A stretch of DNA of 64,000 nucleotides from Celoporthe dispersa (GCA_016584495.1 WAID01000015.1:744501-808500); one strand, 5' to 3'; counted from the first letter of the stretch, positions 23,506 to 38,059 are shown. Notes: generated from the letters alone by a model not told the origin. Numbers and translations are program-made.

Positions 23506-26500
23506 GATCTGGACACCGACGGCGCTACGGCTCCGTCAGGTCACAGGTAGTGGAAATAGAGAAGACGGGCCGGGTAGGTGAGAGGAGAGAGCAGGTTCCT
23601 GTACACAGTAGGTGTGTCTGTCTGGTCGTCAGAAGCAGAGATCGATAGCCAGGATGTTGCCCGCCATTATCAGCGAGCCGCCTGAACAAGATTGGCTGCA
23701 GTCAACTCTGGCGGCAAGCCCGAGTCACAAACCAGACACAAACAAGGACCATGCCATGTGCCACGGGTGATTGGCGGGAGTCGGCGCGCGTGGTCTGCCT
23801 CTTGAGCGCAGCGCCTCCCGTCCGCCCGTGCTTCATGGTTCATGCTGTGTGGAGGTCTGTTGTTCTGTTGTCGTCGTGGTTCTGGGGCCCGAGGGAAACT
23901 TACAGCAGTCTTGTGTGCAGCAGGTCAACCAAGAGCAGACACTGAGCTGGATGGTCTTCTGGACAAACCCAAGTCTACCACAGAGCCCCGCGCATCAGCC
24001 CTAAGGATATAAGCGAGAGCGGGCGTAGGTGCTGGCGAGCTGGAATTGTGGAAACCAAGTGAGGCCGAGGAGGGCGGACTGAGAGAGGGCCGTCTTCTCC
24101 AGAGCAGTATTAGATATTATTGAGGGGAGGGATGGCTGAGATGTTATCGAGCCGCGTGTGGAGCTCACTCAGCCTTATGGTCAGTGCATGATCGTGTGTA
24201 GGAGAGCGGGTGTTTCTTGGCTGAAGGCTGCAGTAGGAGGAGGAGGAATAGGGAGAGAGGGTGGTGAAGGGAGGGGAGAGAGAGGATGGAGAAGCAAGGC
24301 GATGACGAAGAGGCTCAGTGGTGGTTGAAGGTCTCGGTGGGTCTCCTGGGAAGAAGAGAAGGGCGAGGTGCAGTGCAAGGTAACGTTTCTGCTCCCATAC
24401 CACCAACATGCTTTAGGGAGGCAGTAGGCCGCAGCCAGGGGATGTGTGCTAAGGTGCCACTGTTCTACTGCCAAAAAGGCGCTGGGGACCCTCCCCCCCG
24501 GTGCACGCGTGTCCTGTGCCGGTGCCCGCGCCGGTTCAGGGTGGGGATGGAGAAGGGCCCCCGACAACCACTAACTAGAATGACATGCAGTGGCTGCCCA
24601 TGTCCCCCTGGCGGCCCCCCTCACCCCCTCCTGCCGCCTTCCGCGCCTGACGAGGCTCGAGTGGATTTAAAAAAAGAAAGAGACTTAAAAAAAAAAAAAA
24701 AGGGATACACTGAAACGCTCTCGTCCTTTTTGGGGGGGTCGTTCCTCTTCTTTTTTCTTTTCCTTCTTCTTCTCTCGTGTCTGGTATAATCAATCTCCTC
24801 CGACAGATGAGTTATCACTGTGATTCCTTTATCTACAGTGCCGCCGTGGCTGAAGAGCTTACCTGCCAAGATGATCCCGCTATCTCACTTCCCTTGCAGG
24901 CTAATAACCTCCCACCCGGAGAACGATACGAACAAATTAACTACCCTCTCCGTCCACCGGTTTCCATCTCGAGACGCCTCATATCTACACCGGCAACAGG
25001 GCCTCCCACAGCCTGCCAGCCAGCCTGTCTGCCCACCAGTGCTGAAATTACGGTAATGTCATAATCAGCCTGGGAACCACGCGTCCGGAGGCACCGGTCT
25101 GGACCGGACGCATTAGCCCTTCCCCTGGTTGACAGTTCGGCCCCATCACACCCACCATCACCTGTCAGACTCAGTCGTCAGATGTTTGCCTCTCCCCCCA
25201 AGCGTCTTGAAGGGTCTTCTCTACAACATTCCCCTACTATAGTACGTGAGGTCGTGTCTCGTACCCCCACATTCGTAACCAGATGTGGCCAGCCTGCCCA
25301 CCAAACAGCTGACGAGGCCACCCCCCCCACCCCCCGGGCTTCAGTCGTGGTTGTCGTCGCGAGCACTCCAAGCTTGCTCCTCCTGCTTTATGGGGTCGAG
25401 TCCTGGTCCTGATCCTTCTCACAATCCATGCGAGATAGCACATGGCAATCATGGGTTAAGTTAAGTTAGTAGGGTGAGTGACTGCCGCTATAGGTGGGCC
25501 TTTTAGGACTTGGCAGCGTTGATGCCCGCTGATTGCCAATTTCGAGGTAATAACTCTATGGTCCAGGTCCAGCCATGATTTTTGACTCTTCGATTAAGAT
25601 GGAGAAGCAGAGAAGAATAGACATACTAAAAAGAAAGAAAAAAAAAAAGGAAGGAGAAAAAAGAGAGATCGCCCATCGATGAGTACTAGATCAGGCCGCT
25701 AAAGAACATGGCGCCAGCACCGTCTTCAGACCGTCGCGTATGCAATCAGCCACGAAACTGAACTCGTGACTCTTGATTTTTCTCGAGGTAAAAAGGGAAG
25801 AAGAAGAAGAAAAAAAACCATCCCGGCTGGGGGCTACACCAGTCATCTCCCAAGCTTGTTCACTGTCAGAGGCTAGGGCCAGAGCCTGCGAGTCATCAGT
25901 TTCGATATGCAGGCCCCATGCAGATTGTCCAGGCCTGTCAAAGGCGCATGCCCTGCCGCCACGCTCCTTCATTGGCTCACCACCGCGAAGCATCCTGTCG
26001 AGGGGCTCCCTTTTGCCCCCAACCTCATCCCTGAGTGGACCGAGATCAACGCCAGAACTGCTTCCTCTGAGGAATATATGATTCAGAACCTTGAGGTTGA
26101 TAGATCTGACGTGTTCTGTAGGCCATCAGTCATATTTCGAGGTCGCCAGCCTCGGGGTTGTCCCATCGCTGACTTCAAGCCACAATTTGACGAAAGGACA
26201 ACAGGCCATCCTCACGCAATTCCTCGGACAGGAGAGAGACTCATGAAATGTCACGAAATGAGAGGCGAGTGTCGATCGTACGATATAGTCGACTCTGAAC
26301 ACACACACACACACTGCAGAGCAGGCGATCCATCCCTGGCAGGACATTCCTCTCCCTCTCGGTGGCCTTCACAGATCCGACGCATCACATGCGCATGCAC
26401 GCTTACGTTTGTTGGGTCACTATGTCTCTGCTACTTCCGAGGCCCTTGTTGTGCGCTGATTGGCTGGATCACCACAACTTTCTGGCTGGCGCAGAGTCAC

Positions 26501-29500
26501 AACTGTATGTTCTATAGCTAGCACGCACCGAGTGGTGCTTTAGAGCATATCAATATGTTGAGGGTTCCTCCTCTGTCGAGGCAAATCTAGCGGCCTCTCT
26601 TTGCCTCATCCACCGCAACACGAGGAGTCTTGGGAAACAGCAGGTCAATCTTGGAACTCTGGTCTAGGTGATGACCCTGGTCGATGGTTTAAACCAGGAT
26701 CCTCCTCTTCTACGTCGTCTAGGCTCAAGATGCTGCCACAGCGGCGTGTAATCCCTAGAGGTGACCATAGAGGACGGCAAGAACCGTACCACAGTTGAAC
26801 ATCCTTCATTATCCGTCTACGGCAGAGACCTGTCGCGGTGGGGGAGGGCAGACAGGCATGATGATGCGGACATGGAGGAAGCAATACCTGTCCGGACCGC
26901 ATTTGCCGACCTGCGTCCGAATCCGTCAGACCTGAAGCTGCTGGTGACTTGGGTGTTCGGTATGACTCGTCTAGACTCTTCTTCTGCCCAAGGGGTTGTC
27001 GGTGTCAAGCGGTAGAACTATTTTCATTTCCACAAACAGCACTTCGCCTCCATGAAGATTAGGTATGCACGCTAAAGATGACATCACGCAGTTTCTGCCC
27101 GCAATATAACGTTGTCTCAGAGCGGTACAGAAGAGAGGGACCTGGCGCGGCCCGCTCGGCGAGTGTCCGGGAACGACAAGCCCAAAGGCGTGGTGCGCAG
27201 CAGGACGGGAGGGCGCAATGCCGGGGAGTAGTCTGGGACTACCGTCCGTCCGTGTGTCCTCTCGCCCGAAGTCAACCCGTCATCCGAATTGATGGATTCT
27301 CCCGTCCCAACTGTCTATGTCTCCTGGGCCTTGGTCCCGACTCCAGCTCTGGCTACGTGGCTGACGACTCGGACAGTGTCAAAGGGACGAGCCTAGGATG
27401 GTGCACTCTTGACAATTCTCACAAGCAACGCCGCTTCCGTAGAATGATCTCCGGCGGCAACGGCGAGCCGAAGGAGCCTGTGCCCATAGCGCGTTGACGG
27501 CGCCACACTACGAGATCTCGTCTTGGGGAAAACTAGCTCTATCAGAACGAGAGCGCTACGTTATCCTAGGCAGACAGGCCAGGGGACTTGCCCTCGGCCA
27601 TCAACGTGGGAGCCTGCGTCGCCGAAGACACGGCAGCATTGGATGAGGACGTATCATCCCGCTGGATGATGTGAAGACCAGAGGGCTCTGGTGGGTGCGG
27701 CGGCTTGCCAGGCATCCTCGACTCTGCTAAGGGCTACCCGAAAAGGTGAGGCAGGCTGCCAGCGCACCTGTACCGCGTCTGTTTAAGGCTGAAGACTGTG
27801 GCTGCCCATACGTTGCATCAGGAGCCGGGATTCAGACACCTGGGATGGATCTTGTCACTTGATCTAGAGGCCAGCACCTGCGTGTCCGGATAACAGATCA
27901 AAACCTTCAGTTTGGATATTGGAGAATAAGAGGGCTAATTATCTTGACTGGAATCACCATACACGGTTCTTGAGCGCTTGATATGGCGTTGCAACGAGGA
28001 GACGGCGTCCTCATCCGATGTTCATTCATTACACCGCCAGCAGTTCCCCGCGGCCACGATTTGGCAATAAACATCCCAGGCTCTATCCTTACTCGCTTCG
28101 CCTGTTTCATTGCTTTCCTCCTCGGGTCTAATGAAACGAACGGCCCTGCATGGATATACACGTGCTCCAGGCTGCTCTGTAGACCTCCCATCATATCTTC
28201 CACCTCATCGTTAGACTCCTCGCGACGTTGCTGGCCGATGCTGACGTGAGGGTAATATGGCAGACTGCGAGGACGACAACGTCAAAGAAGACTACATCAG
28301 CAGCTTCTAACCTGAGTCGTATGGCCTACCGAGCCTATACAGAGGATCGTGTTGCTACCCACGGATGTCTTGACTCTACTACTTCTTTGCCATAGGGCTA
28401 AGATGAGTGATCATGTCTTCAGGTATAGAGATGCGTTATCGCAAGGGGAAAATAGCATGCTCCAGCAAGAGGCTGATCATCACCATTTACTACTGGACAA
28501 TGAGCACATGACCTATGCTATCGGCAGCGTCCTTTACCTAGAGAGACATTCTATGGCCACACAAATTCAACCTTTAGCGACCCATGACAAGAAGAGGAGC
28601 TGCCTACTGTTCTGCTAAAAGAGAAGTAGAGAAAAAGAAAGAAAGAAAGAAGATCACTCTCTGGACAACGAAGCACGTCTTGGATCTGGGGCGGTACGGA
28701 GGAGTAGCCGGAAAGCCGGTGGTGGTGATTCATTCGCACCACCGGAATGGCAATCTAGATACGTCGGAAAGTCTCGACGGACCTCATCACCATGTGCAGT
28801 CCATGCCATGTCCTCAGCTCCCAGACCGTTCAAAGACATTATCCCATCAAACTGATTTCCAGGCCGACTACAGCGGAAACGTTCACACGCCTCAACCACA
28901 CCCTTTAGTCACCTAGATGCGCCATCCCCGAGTCCAGCTATCAGAGGTCAACCTTGAGATCCGCACACTTCGAGTCCTCATCTTGCTATCCCCACCCTCG
29001 GCCACGGGGCTGCTGGATCAGGTGAAGCTCCTGACCGTCCACCCGTCAGGACTTGACCACGAAGCCTGTAAGAGCAGGCAGCCGAAGCAGGTGGGTCACA
29101 CGATATAGGAGTGGGACAGGAGCATTTTGCGCATTTTTCAGCTGCGAAGTATCGGCTCGCACAAGGCTGGTGGGAATACTTGAGGTCCCTAATAGCAAGA
29201 GTATCGTCCGGATTGTCAGAGGATTATTCACAAAACTCCTCACCGTGCCAGATGGTGTTCCAAAATGTCACCCCTATCTCGAAGCGGAGCTGTATTTCAC
29301 TGAGTAGAAGAAAGAAAAAAGAAAAGAAAAAATCCTCATGCTCAACATCAGACACGCCTTGTCATACCCATATTGCCCGAAAACCACCACGCAGGGTCTC
29401 GCCTGCTGGCAGTGATATACTCTAGGGCTGCTGAGATCCCAGTATAGGCAGGATGTCCCCTACTATCCGTCGCCCTCGTCCGGACCACGGCAGGGACCCG

Positions 29501-30435
29501 ACAACAACAGGCAGATGCCGTTCTGATCAGCCCCGCCCTGCTCTCCAGATGGATGCTATGCCCAAAAGCGGTGGAGCGCGCGGTACGGCTGAGTAAGTAA
29601 GACGGGGCTCCCTCGTGTGAGGCCAAGGGGTACAGTACAGTAATGACATCCAGGCAGGCTCCAGCCGGGAGGAAATCCTAATAGGCCAGGCGTAGGGAGG
29701 CTCAGTTGCTTGGCTAGTCTTGGGCGCGCACCCTTACTTATCAGGACCCTTGTGGGCCAAGGAAGCCTTATAGAAGGAAAGGAAAAGGGGCCCTGGGGGG
29801 TGGGGGGTTCCACATTTCAAAGCTGGTGGGGCTATTGTTTTGCTTTTCTTCTTCTTCTTCTGTGTTTCCTGGACCCGGACTGATGGATGCATAAACAATG
29901 CCGTTTCGGGGACCACCGAGACTGTTGGGCGTTGAACAGTGTTTTTCGTCGGCAAAATCTCTGTTGTTGTCTCAGGAGGTAATATGCATGGGCCCAAGGG
30001 ACTCGCATAGAAGTTGGTGGACCTCCTATGCAACAGGCCACAGCTTCTTTGGGCACCCATCTGAGTACCTACGTGGTAATTAGCTATGTTGTCTGACTCG
30101 CCAGTCATGGCCAAGTCTGCCAAGATATCGCATAGTTCAATAATCAGCTATGTAGCAAGCAGGGGATTGTGTTGCTTCCACAACAAGTGTCCGTTGAGTT
30201 TCACTGGGTCCGTCATCATGAGGCCGACCCAACCACGATAGGAAGTATGAAATAGCATTCGTGCTACAAACAGTGCATTGCATTAAAGCCCTGACACGAG
30301 GATGGCCCTGGGAGACCCGTGTTGAGATGAGACACAAGAACAGAAACAGAAACACAGAGCCACACGGATCTGATGACTGTGCAAGTGCCTCCTGCCGGTC
30401 GTAAATTTTGCAGAACAGCACCCTCCGACCTGGCC
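23506..30435. other. 6.9-kb gene-poor spacer
   Basis: The first ~600 bp upstream of 23505 should hold the kinase promoter. Several open frames exist, the longest a 204-codon frame at 25907-26521 and a 139-codon frame at 27078-27497, but none shows a recognisable domain or clear codon bias. Simple repeats include an AC run near 26298-26314, a purine run at 25628-25672 and a GAAA-type run at 28622-28652. I see no tRNA, transposon terminal repeat or RIP-like AT collapse. Confidence 0.45.
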
Positions 30436-31492
30436 TCAAAAGTTTGACCCTACAGCGTCGTGAAACTGTTCGAAAATGTCTTCGCTATAGTCGTTGGTAT
30501 AGTTGTCGCAAATGGCCTCACAGCACCAACCGTCCAGCTTCAGCACTCCTCCCTGCAGCTTGCTCTCGATGTACCGGTCGAAGCTGCTGACGGTGGGCCA
30601 GTATATGTCCAGCTCGATCTCGACCGCCGGGACGGGCAGATCACCTCTGCCCTGCCGCCTCTGCTCGAACAAGTCGACCAGGTCTTGCCTCAACAGCTTC
30701 AGAGTGCGGACATATTGAACGGTGCGGCGGTGTATCTCGGAGTCCGCCAGCTTGAAGATCAGCTCCTCGACCCTGGCCAGGGGGGATTCTTCGGGTGCTC
30801 GGGTGCACAGCAGCCTGGGGCTTGTGGCGCGGCAGGTTGGCCAGAGCAAGCTGTTCGGTGGGGAAGAAGTCGTGGCTGACATTGAGGAGGAGGCTGATTT
30901 TCTTCAAACTCGGATGCTGACCCAAGACCCAGCGGTCGAAGGGGCTCAGGCGGCTCAGCTTGTGGATGCAGGTGAACTCAACGGCCGAGATGCGATAGAA
31001 CCAGTGGTTCATGTCTGGCAACGAGGCAGGGCACCTGCCAGCAATGCCGTCGGACGCCTCCAGGTACGTCAGGATGTCGAGTCCCTTGTAGAATGGGGCG
31101 AAGCCGAATGTGTCGTACCTGAAGTTGACCCTGGCGTAGGATCCCTCCGGGGTTGGCTCTGAGGGTCGATGGGTACCCCAGCTGTCTTTCAAGTCCCGCG
31201 GTATGTAGGCGCCATTGGCCGTCTCGCCGGGGAGCGCGATGTTCGTGTCAGGAAATATGGCGGGGTCGACCGCCTCGAGGTCGCCAGCGCTGCCCTGTCC
31301 CTGCGACACGATTTGATACGTGGCCACGTTGTCTCTGTATTCGTCGACAGCTGCGTATATGTACTTGACCGGCTTCTTCGTCGTCTGGAAGATGTGGTGA
31401 TAGTGAGGCGCGTCAGCCTGGTAGATCTCGAAGACACGGTTTTTCAACTCCCGAGGGAGAAGGGGAAAGAGGTGGAACTGATCCAATGCCAT
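30436..31492 (-). CDS. 2EXR/F-box-like fungal protein, one frameshift
   Basis: The start ATG at 31492 opens MALDQFHLFPLLPRELKNRVFEIY, which matches the 2EXR motif (hydrophobic FxLFPxLPxEL helix) found in large fungal protein families of unknown role, related in arrangement to F-box proteins. The first frame runs to about 30790. The remainder (LARVEELIFKLADSEIHRRTVQYVRTL to a stop at 30436) is in another frame. One extra base in the six-base C run at 30780-30785 (G on the plus strand) explains this, and removal gives 1056 bp, 351 residues, with no stop. A role in protein turnover by adaptor binding is only a family-level guess. No paralogue is nearby. Confidence 0.68.
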
Positions 31493-33451
31493 GATCAAGG
31501 AGCTTCGATCCGTGTGCAGAGACGCCGCTGGCGGAAGACGATGTCCCTGGCGGAGTTGACCTGAGGGACAAACTGAGATCTCGGGCGGTTTTCATCAGGC
31601 TGTGATGGAGGGGAAGGGAGACGCAGTCACGTGCCTTAGACGCCTGAGGCTTGTCGCATCCTAATTTAAATGTGAGACATCTACACCACCTGTTGTACAT
31701 AGTGTCGACTTACTTTTGCCTGGTTTCCCAGCAGCCTGTCTAGGTTGAGAGCAGGGCGTAGCTCACGTAACGGATTCCCCAACCGCTCCCCCCCCCCACC
31801 CCCAAGAGAGCACAAACATTCCTCATGGTGTGCCGTGTCCACTTGGCAAAGGAAGTTCAAATTGCGCAAATGCCAAATGCAAACGTGTAAGAAGCAGGCA
31901 CGGCAGCTGGGCAGCAGGACAGGTAGGTCACCCAGCCACCTACTTACATTCTACCAGTGGGCTGGCCTCACCCGTGTCTCTCTCTGGATGAGACGCACCT
32001 GCTATTAAGCGAGGTCAGTGTTCCTGTTCTGGAAAGATCGACGGACTGAAATTGGACTAATAACTGTACCTGAAGCATACGGCGGGACGTATCCGAGTTG
32101 TCCATTGGTGGAAGACCAAGTCAGCGGCGATGCTGCTGGTGACTGGCTGACCAAGCTGAGCTGAAAGGGAGATGGTGAATTCTGTGCATAATCAGTCTGC
32201 ATGAGAGGGGAGCTGTGTGAGAAGCAATGTCTAGTCTAGTCAGTACGGCGCCTGGTGTCGTGATACCTTACAAGGTATGCTAGATAGCTAGGCAGCCTGA
32301 TTTGGCGACATGCAGCTGGATGCTGCACCACTGCTGCCGCGTGACGGGTGGTCCTTGTTTCGGGTGGGCCTTCTGGGCAGGCCGTAAGAGGCGATGAGGA
32401 GTGGCTGGTTGTTGTTCACGTCGCGTGGTTGTATCCAACTGGACAGCTTGCAGACTGGCATGAAGATGTTCTTCCTTCTGGCACACAAAGTCGCGTATCA
32501 GGGTGGGAACCGGTGCTGCAGCGGCACAACTGCATCCGAGAGCTTGCTTTTTTTTCCCTTGCTTTTTTTCTCTCTGCTTTCTTGTTAGGCAACGAGCTCG
32601 TACATACAATTAGCGACGTGATCCTGATGGGAGACGACAGAATACCTGGTGGCTAGGCCTAATCAAAGTGTTCTTTAGGTCCAAAGATATTCAATCAAGC
32701 ATTCAAGCATGGAACTGATGGTAGTTAGGAACCTACTTAGTAGTAGCATCGACAATAAGAAGGGTGTACTGGGATGTAGGCCCTTGAAATTCGGATCCGA
32801 TTCTCGAGACCCGGAGCCGGGAGGAACTATCCGCAATAAGCTTTGGCCTAAATCAGGGCCGCCGGACCTTTCCTCCGCCTCTGGTTCATCGAGATCAGGC
32901 ACGGATGGCATGCAGATCGCATTCACAGTATGTGGCTCAACACCCGTCCTGGTTGCTAAGCGATGACGGAGACATGGTCATTGGTATGGAGAAGTGTGAG
33001 ACTGGCATTGACCCGCCCGTCATGCAGCGCGCCGAGTTGCCGCCAAGGAAAACAATGCGATGAAACAGATGTATGTATCGTACACAGCATGGAGCAGGAG
33101 CAGGCGCTGACAGGTCCTGTGGTAAGGCCTGGGTGGCCAGACCCGACGCTGCACCGGAATCCTGGATCCCACGAGTCGACCTTTTGCTGTTGACTCTGCC
33201 ATCGCGCCCCAGGTTGAATGTCAGCCACTTGTGACTCATTATCGACCGCTGACCGAGATCCTGATGAAAAGGGATCGATTGCCTGCTCGCATGCATCGAT
33301 CGAAAAGTTCAGAAAGCCCTAGGAGATAGGCCCTAAGGGTGATCGTTGGTGATGTGCAGTAGTGGGGTCAGGCGCTGGCCCGTATGGGTCCATTGTCCCA
33401 GGGCGCCGGGATCGAGATTTGCCACATCTGGAGAACTCCAAAATTTGGTAT

Positions 33452-33530
33452 CGAAGGGAGAGAAAAAAGGGGGGGGGGCTCAAGAAAGGGGGGAAAAAAA
33501 AGAAAAAATAAAGAGAAAGAAAAAAAAGCT
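33452..33530 (+). repeat. Polypurine tract
   Basis: About 80 bases are almost entirely G and A, including a G9-10 run and several A6-A8 runs. Such tracts can form triplex DNA and are hard to sequence accurately. Confidence 0.75.
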
Positions 33531-35668
33531 GACAATGGCTGCTTGAGACGACTAATGAGCCCATGTGGCATCTTTGACTGGTGACTGGTCATGGAGGGGG
33601 ACCTGGTGCCTGGGTAGCAACAGCAGTAGGAACCCCTCCGCAGTGCCGCGTTACTATCCACTAACCATGGTATCTGACAAGCGTGGAGATAAAAGGCCTA
33701 GGCAGCCAAGCGTGCATTTGGGAAGACTGGAGACTTACGCCTTGAATCTGGAAATCACCAGGGCATCGAATACCGCGGTTTCAAGGGCAAGGGCGACGGG
33801 TTGCGATGGCGTCCACCATCCCCCCCCCCTCTCTTTCTCCCCGCCAGGCCGGTCTGAAGTTACTATGGTAGCTAGCCTCAACCGTCGAAAAGGTCCCCGC
33901 GGACCTATCACCGTAGCGCGATGCACCGTGGTGCCGTGACCTTTGTGTATCCCGTGGCCTCGTGCCTCGGGTACAGAGGAAGCCGTTTGGTAGCAGGCCA
34001 GGTGGGGAAAGATGCAGCTGTTCCCGGAACCGACCAAAGCCTGTCGTGTCAGAGAAAAGGTACGGTAGAGACTGATAACGAATATCGTAGCACTATGGGT
34101 AGTTTGGAAGTTTGGTGGTCGTGGTGATAACCCAAGACTTTTGGGCTTGGGCCCCTCTTGGCGGAGAGGAAGCGCTGTGCAGTAGTAGGGCCTATAGAGC
34201 CTGGCAAGCCTGGAAACCAAGCGCATTAGGGCACACCCACCCTTGCCACCCACCTAGACAAGCTCTGTCTGTTGCCCTAGTAATTGGCCAGTGCCCACCA
34301 CAGCAGTTCGCTGCCCCCCCAGGGTGCACATCATGCCTCCCTCTCGCCAACAAAAAAAAAAAAAAACAAAAAAAAAACAGGATATTACCCTTTAATCAAA
34401 CACACTTGATGGTGGGCTCATCAGACCAGGAAAAAAAACCAAAAAAACCTTGAATCTCATGAATCCTTTGTCTTCCCTTCTCTCCTGGTTTCGGCACCCA
34501 GTTCCACCCAAACAGCCATGCCGCACTCACGCCGCCGCGTCGTCTAGTCCCTCATGCCGCGCAGAAGGTCTGGCCTGCGTGCTGTCGCGAGCGAGTTGAG
34601 TAATCCGCTACATGGCACAAACTAGCCCATTCGCGGACCATTATTACCATGCACGCGTTGACAAAAACGACAGCCGAGCCATATTCCTATATCGAATCTT
34701 TTGGCGTCGCGACAGTCTGACCCTGAGGGCCCTGCCCGTCGGAGAATCGAGTCCAGCCCTTTTCCGGGTCATGGGCCTTGGTAAACATCTTGCATGCCTT
34801 CCATTGGAGTAGGCTCGCCGTGCATGTAGGCGCTCTGGCGGTCCGCCTAGGTGTTACCTGTATTCTCCAAAGAAATGGCCGTACTCGGCTCGCATCTGCT
34901 CTCCATTATACGTGTTCAACGACGTCAGTACGTGTCAGGGCTAGAAGAATCGTCATAGCCCAGGCGCTCTGCTCAGCTTATCCGCTGAAAAACACAAACA
35001 GAACATGCATGTCACGATCTCTGGCCGCGGTGGCATGTAGGATCTACACGGCGCGACTTGACCGACTTATGTAAACCCCCCAGAAGCTTGCCTCTGCTGA
35101 TCCCCACGCCGAGACAACCGACACGCCCCGACGTCGATCCCCTATTGAATCGTGTGGCTAGGCTCGATCGCGCTGGACGATGTGGCGAGTGCAGGCCACC
35201 AGACACGTCAGGTCACTGACGTCCCAAGGGAATGCGAAATGGCAAGATATCGGGCTCATCCCACCCCTTACATCGAGATCTCGGTGCAGACATGCCAATC
35301 ATGCCGGGGTGGCCATCAACCTGCCGATCCAGCGTCAACAATCGAGCGACGCATCGTACAACGTGGCACTCATTGGCTCAGTTCCAGGGGCTCGTCGGCG
35401 ACGGGAGAGGTCCAATCTCGATGATTATTTCGAAACCATCTAAATGTGAACAGGCTCACTATGAGTCCTACCGCTATCCACCACACCCCCTATAGGCAGC
35501 AGCGGTCGGACGCGAGCACGCCCTGATGGGAACATGCTAATAGCGAGGTCTAGTCCTTGTGATGGACCTCGCCTAAACATTACCATGCCGCCCAGCGCAC
35601 AACGCTTACCACAGTGTAAAATATGAGCCATCACCCGCCCATCAGCCTGCTGCAGACACATCTGGGCC

Positions 35669-35698
35669 CTGCTGCTGCTGCTGCTGCTGCTGCTGCTT
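35669..35698 (+). repeat. (CTG)n trinucleotide repeat
   Basis: About ten uninterrupted CTG units lie in non-coding sequence. No long open frame of the same strand gives a conserved protein around them. Confidence 0.9.
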
Positions 35699-37561
35699 AC
35701 TGTAGTACGATAATAGCGCTGCTCCTCGAGAGTGCCGGCCAGCCCACCTACCTGCATACGCAGCTGAGCAGGATTTTGGTGAGCAGCAGCGCCGCGACGG
35801 TGCCCATAACGCTAGCAGTAATCACACTCACAGAGCAGTAGTGCCAACCGTTTGCAGGTTCCCCACCCGTGGCCACCACCTTTCGCAGCAAGTCTCTGTT
35901 GCAGGCTCTGGCTGGCCTGGCTGGCAGGGGTGGTCACTCTGCAGGCGCCTCGAGGGCTCCCGTGGCCGCAACAGGGGCCCCGAGGATCTGAGATTTCGGT
36001 GCGGATCAGAGAGAGTCTGGACTGGCCCGCCCACCTCGACCCTGTTCTCCAGTTTTCCCCACCGTTTCACAGCCCAGGTGCTGCCCTCCCACCCTCCCAC
36101 CCACGACAGGAGCGAGGTCCCGCCCGTCAGGTCATCTAGACCTCAGCGCAATGACCAGCCGCTGGCCTTGGGCATGAAATTCTCCTTTCTTTCCCTGCTT
36201 GCGAGGGGGTTTGAGTTTTTCTCTCTCTTGCGCCGGAGGTCCCGTTACCGCCCGCGCGGCTTGTGAACGGGCCTCTCGGCGCGCAAAACGGTCGCTACCC
36301 GGCTGGAGGGGCCGTAATCTCGAGGGGGGGAGGAGGAGGAGGAGGTCGAGAACAAAAGACGACCTCCTGCGGCCCGGTAGAGGAAGACCTCCATCTGACG
36401 GCCAAGCAGCAGCAGGGAGGTGGTGGGGCCAACCTGGGTGAGCGAGCGAGTGCGTGCTGCTCTGCTGCATACTGTATGTACTCCGGACGGTCCGCACGGG
36501 ATCGCAGTGTACATAGTAGCACCAGGGCAGGACACGCACGCCCTCCAACCAAACAAACAAGCGCGCGACCTACCGCCGCCATGCCAGCCACACGGCCAGG
36601 GCACTTCTCACCCAGCAACGCCGTGATAGTAAGCCGTTGTGCGTGTCTGACCTCTTGGCGAGACAACAAGATGGTCTGTCCTGGGCACCGGCGTGGCTTC
36701 ATGTTACGCAACCGTCCGGGGCTGCGCTGGAATGTCGCGCTGGGATGACACCAGGGGGGGGGGGGAAAAACCAAAGAAACCTAAAAACTTACTCACTCGT
36801 CCACGCGGAAACTCGGGGAATGGTGAAACTTGGGGTCCTCATTCGCTATGGTAACGCGGACTCATAGCACTTTCTCTGCAACGGTGCCCATCTCCGGTGG
36901 CCCATCTTTGTTTCAATGTCGATGCCACGCTCCCGATATCCCCGGGTGATTGCAGTGAGCCTGCGAGCAAGCATCATCCTGAACAGTCGGGCACCCAAGA
37001 ACACACTCTGTACTTTTCTGTGTGTAGCACCAAAGATAAAAAAAAAAAAAAAGGCGCTCTGGATGTCCACTGTACACAGACCCAGTTGGGTTGGTGTCTG
37101 GACCGACTGGAGAGCTCTCCACCGACGGACACCCGGGGTCCATCTGCTGTGCGTGGTGGGAAGGTGACCCAGACACGCACGCACGCATGCACGCAGCAGA
37201 CGAACTCGCTGTATACGCAGTGGTAGACAGGGCGTGATTACCACAGCAGCTAGGCAGCAGGCAAACCGCAGCAGCAAAACGGCAGCAACGGTAAGCAGCA
37301 GCAGCGACAGCCCCGCAGCAGGAAAGCGCAGCCACGTTAGGAGGGCTTGGTTCGGAAATAGCATCATCAGCGCTGAGTCGAATCGCATTCCCGTCTCACG
37401 AATACGACAGTCCTCCGTTTTGTCGTCTACCATAGTACGTGCATAGTACAGCTGTAAACGCATAGTGAGGTCAGATACGCATATAGTGATATTACTGCAG
37501 TCACGCAGCAAGAGGCACACCCTTGGCATCCCCACCGTCATAACCCCTTTTGCTGCTGGTT

Positions 37562-37695
37562 CCACAGTACGTACTCGGGTACGTACCCTGATCCGCCCAC
37601 AGTGCTGCCAAGAGGGGACGTTCTGGACGTGGACAGGGGTGGTTCAGAGAGCGAAGGTACTGCGGTACGCCGGTACGTACTGTGGTAGGTACGTA
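37562..37695. repeat. Clustered GTAC/GTACGTAC motifs with an inverted repeat
   Basis: The 13-bp arm CCACAGTACGTAC (37562-37574) and its exact reverse complement GTACGTACTGTGG (37673-37685) are about 98 bp apart. Further GTACGTA copies lie at about 37580-37586 and 37689-37695. The cluster lies roughly 400-550 bp upstream of the small-protein gene at 38107. Confidence 0.7.
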
Positions 37696-38059
37696 GCCCA
37701 GGTAGCGTAGCAAGCTGGGTCAACCTGCCCACCCCGTTGCGGTCGCTCGAGTGCCGATCGCTCATGTCCTCATTCTGATATCTGGATGTACACCAAAACT
37801 CTCGATCCATAAGACCCTCCAAGGCCCCCCTTCCCACACGCCGGTCCTCCCACCTGCTCTTCCCTCTCCGCCTGACCTATAAACCCAAACAACTCAACCT
37901 GCCGACCAGCGACCTGCACCCTCTCAAGATCAGAAATTCAAACAAGTCCTACTCGCACACACCACCACAACACCCACAGGCTATTGTGATCGGGCTGTCT
38001 CTTCCACCAGACACACACAACAGAGGCAAAAAGACCAACCAGGCCGGGACCTGCGGTAC

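Noticed and set aside
25907..26521. 204-codon frame in the 23.5-30.4 kb spacer
   Set aside because: No recognisable motif, passes through an AC repeat, and lacks the C-ending codon bias of nearby genes.
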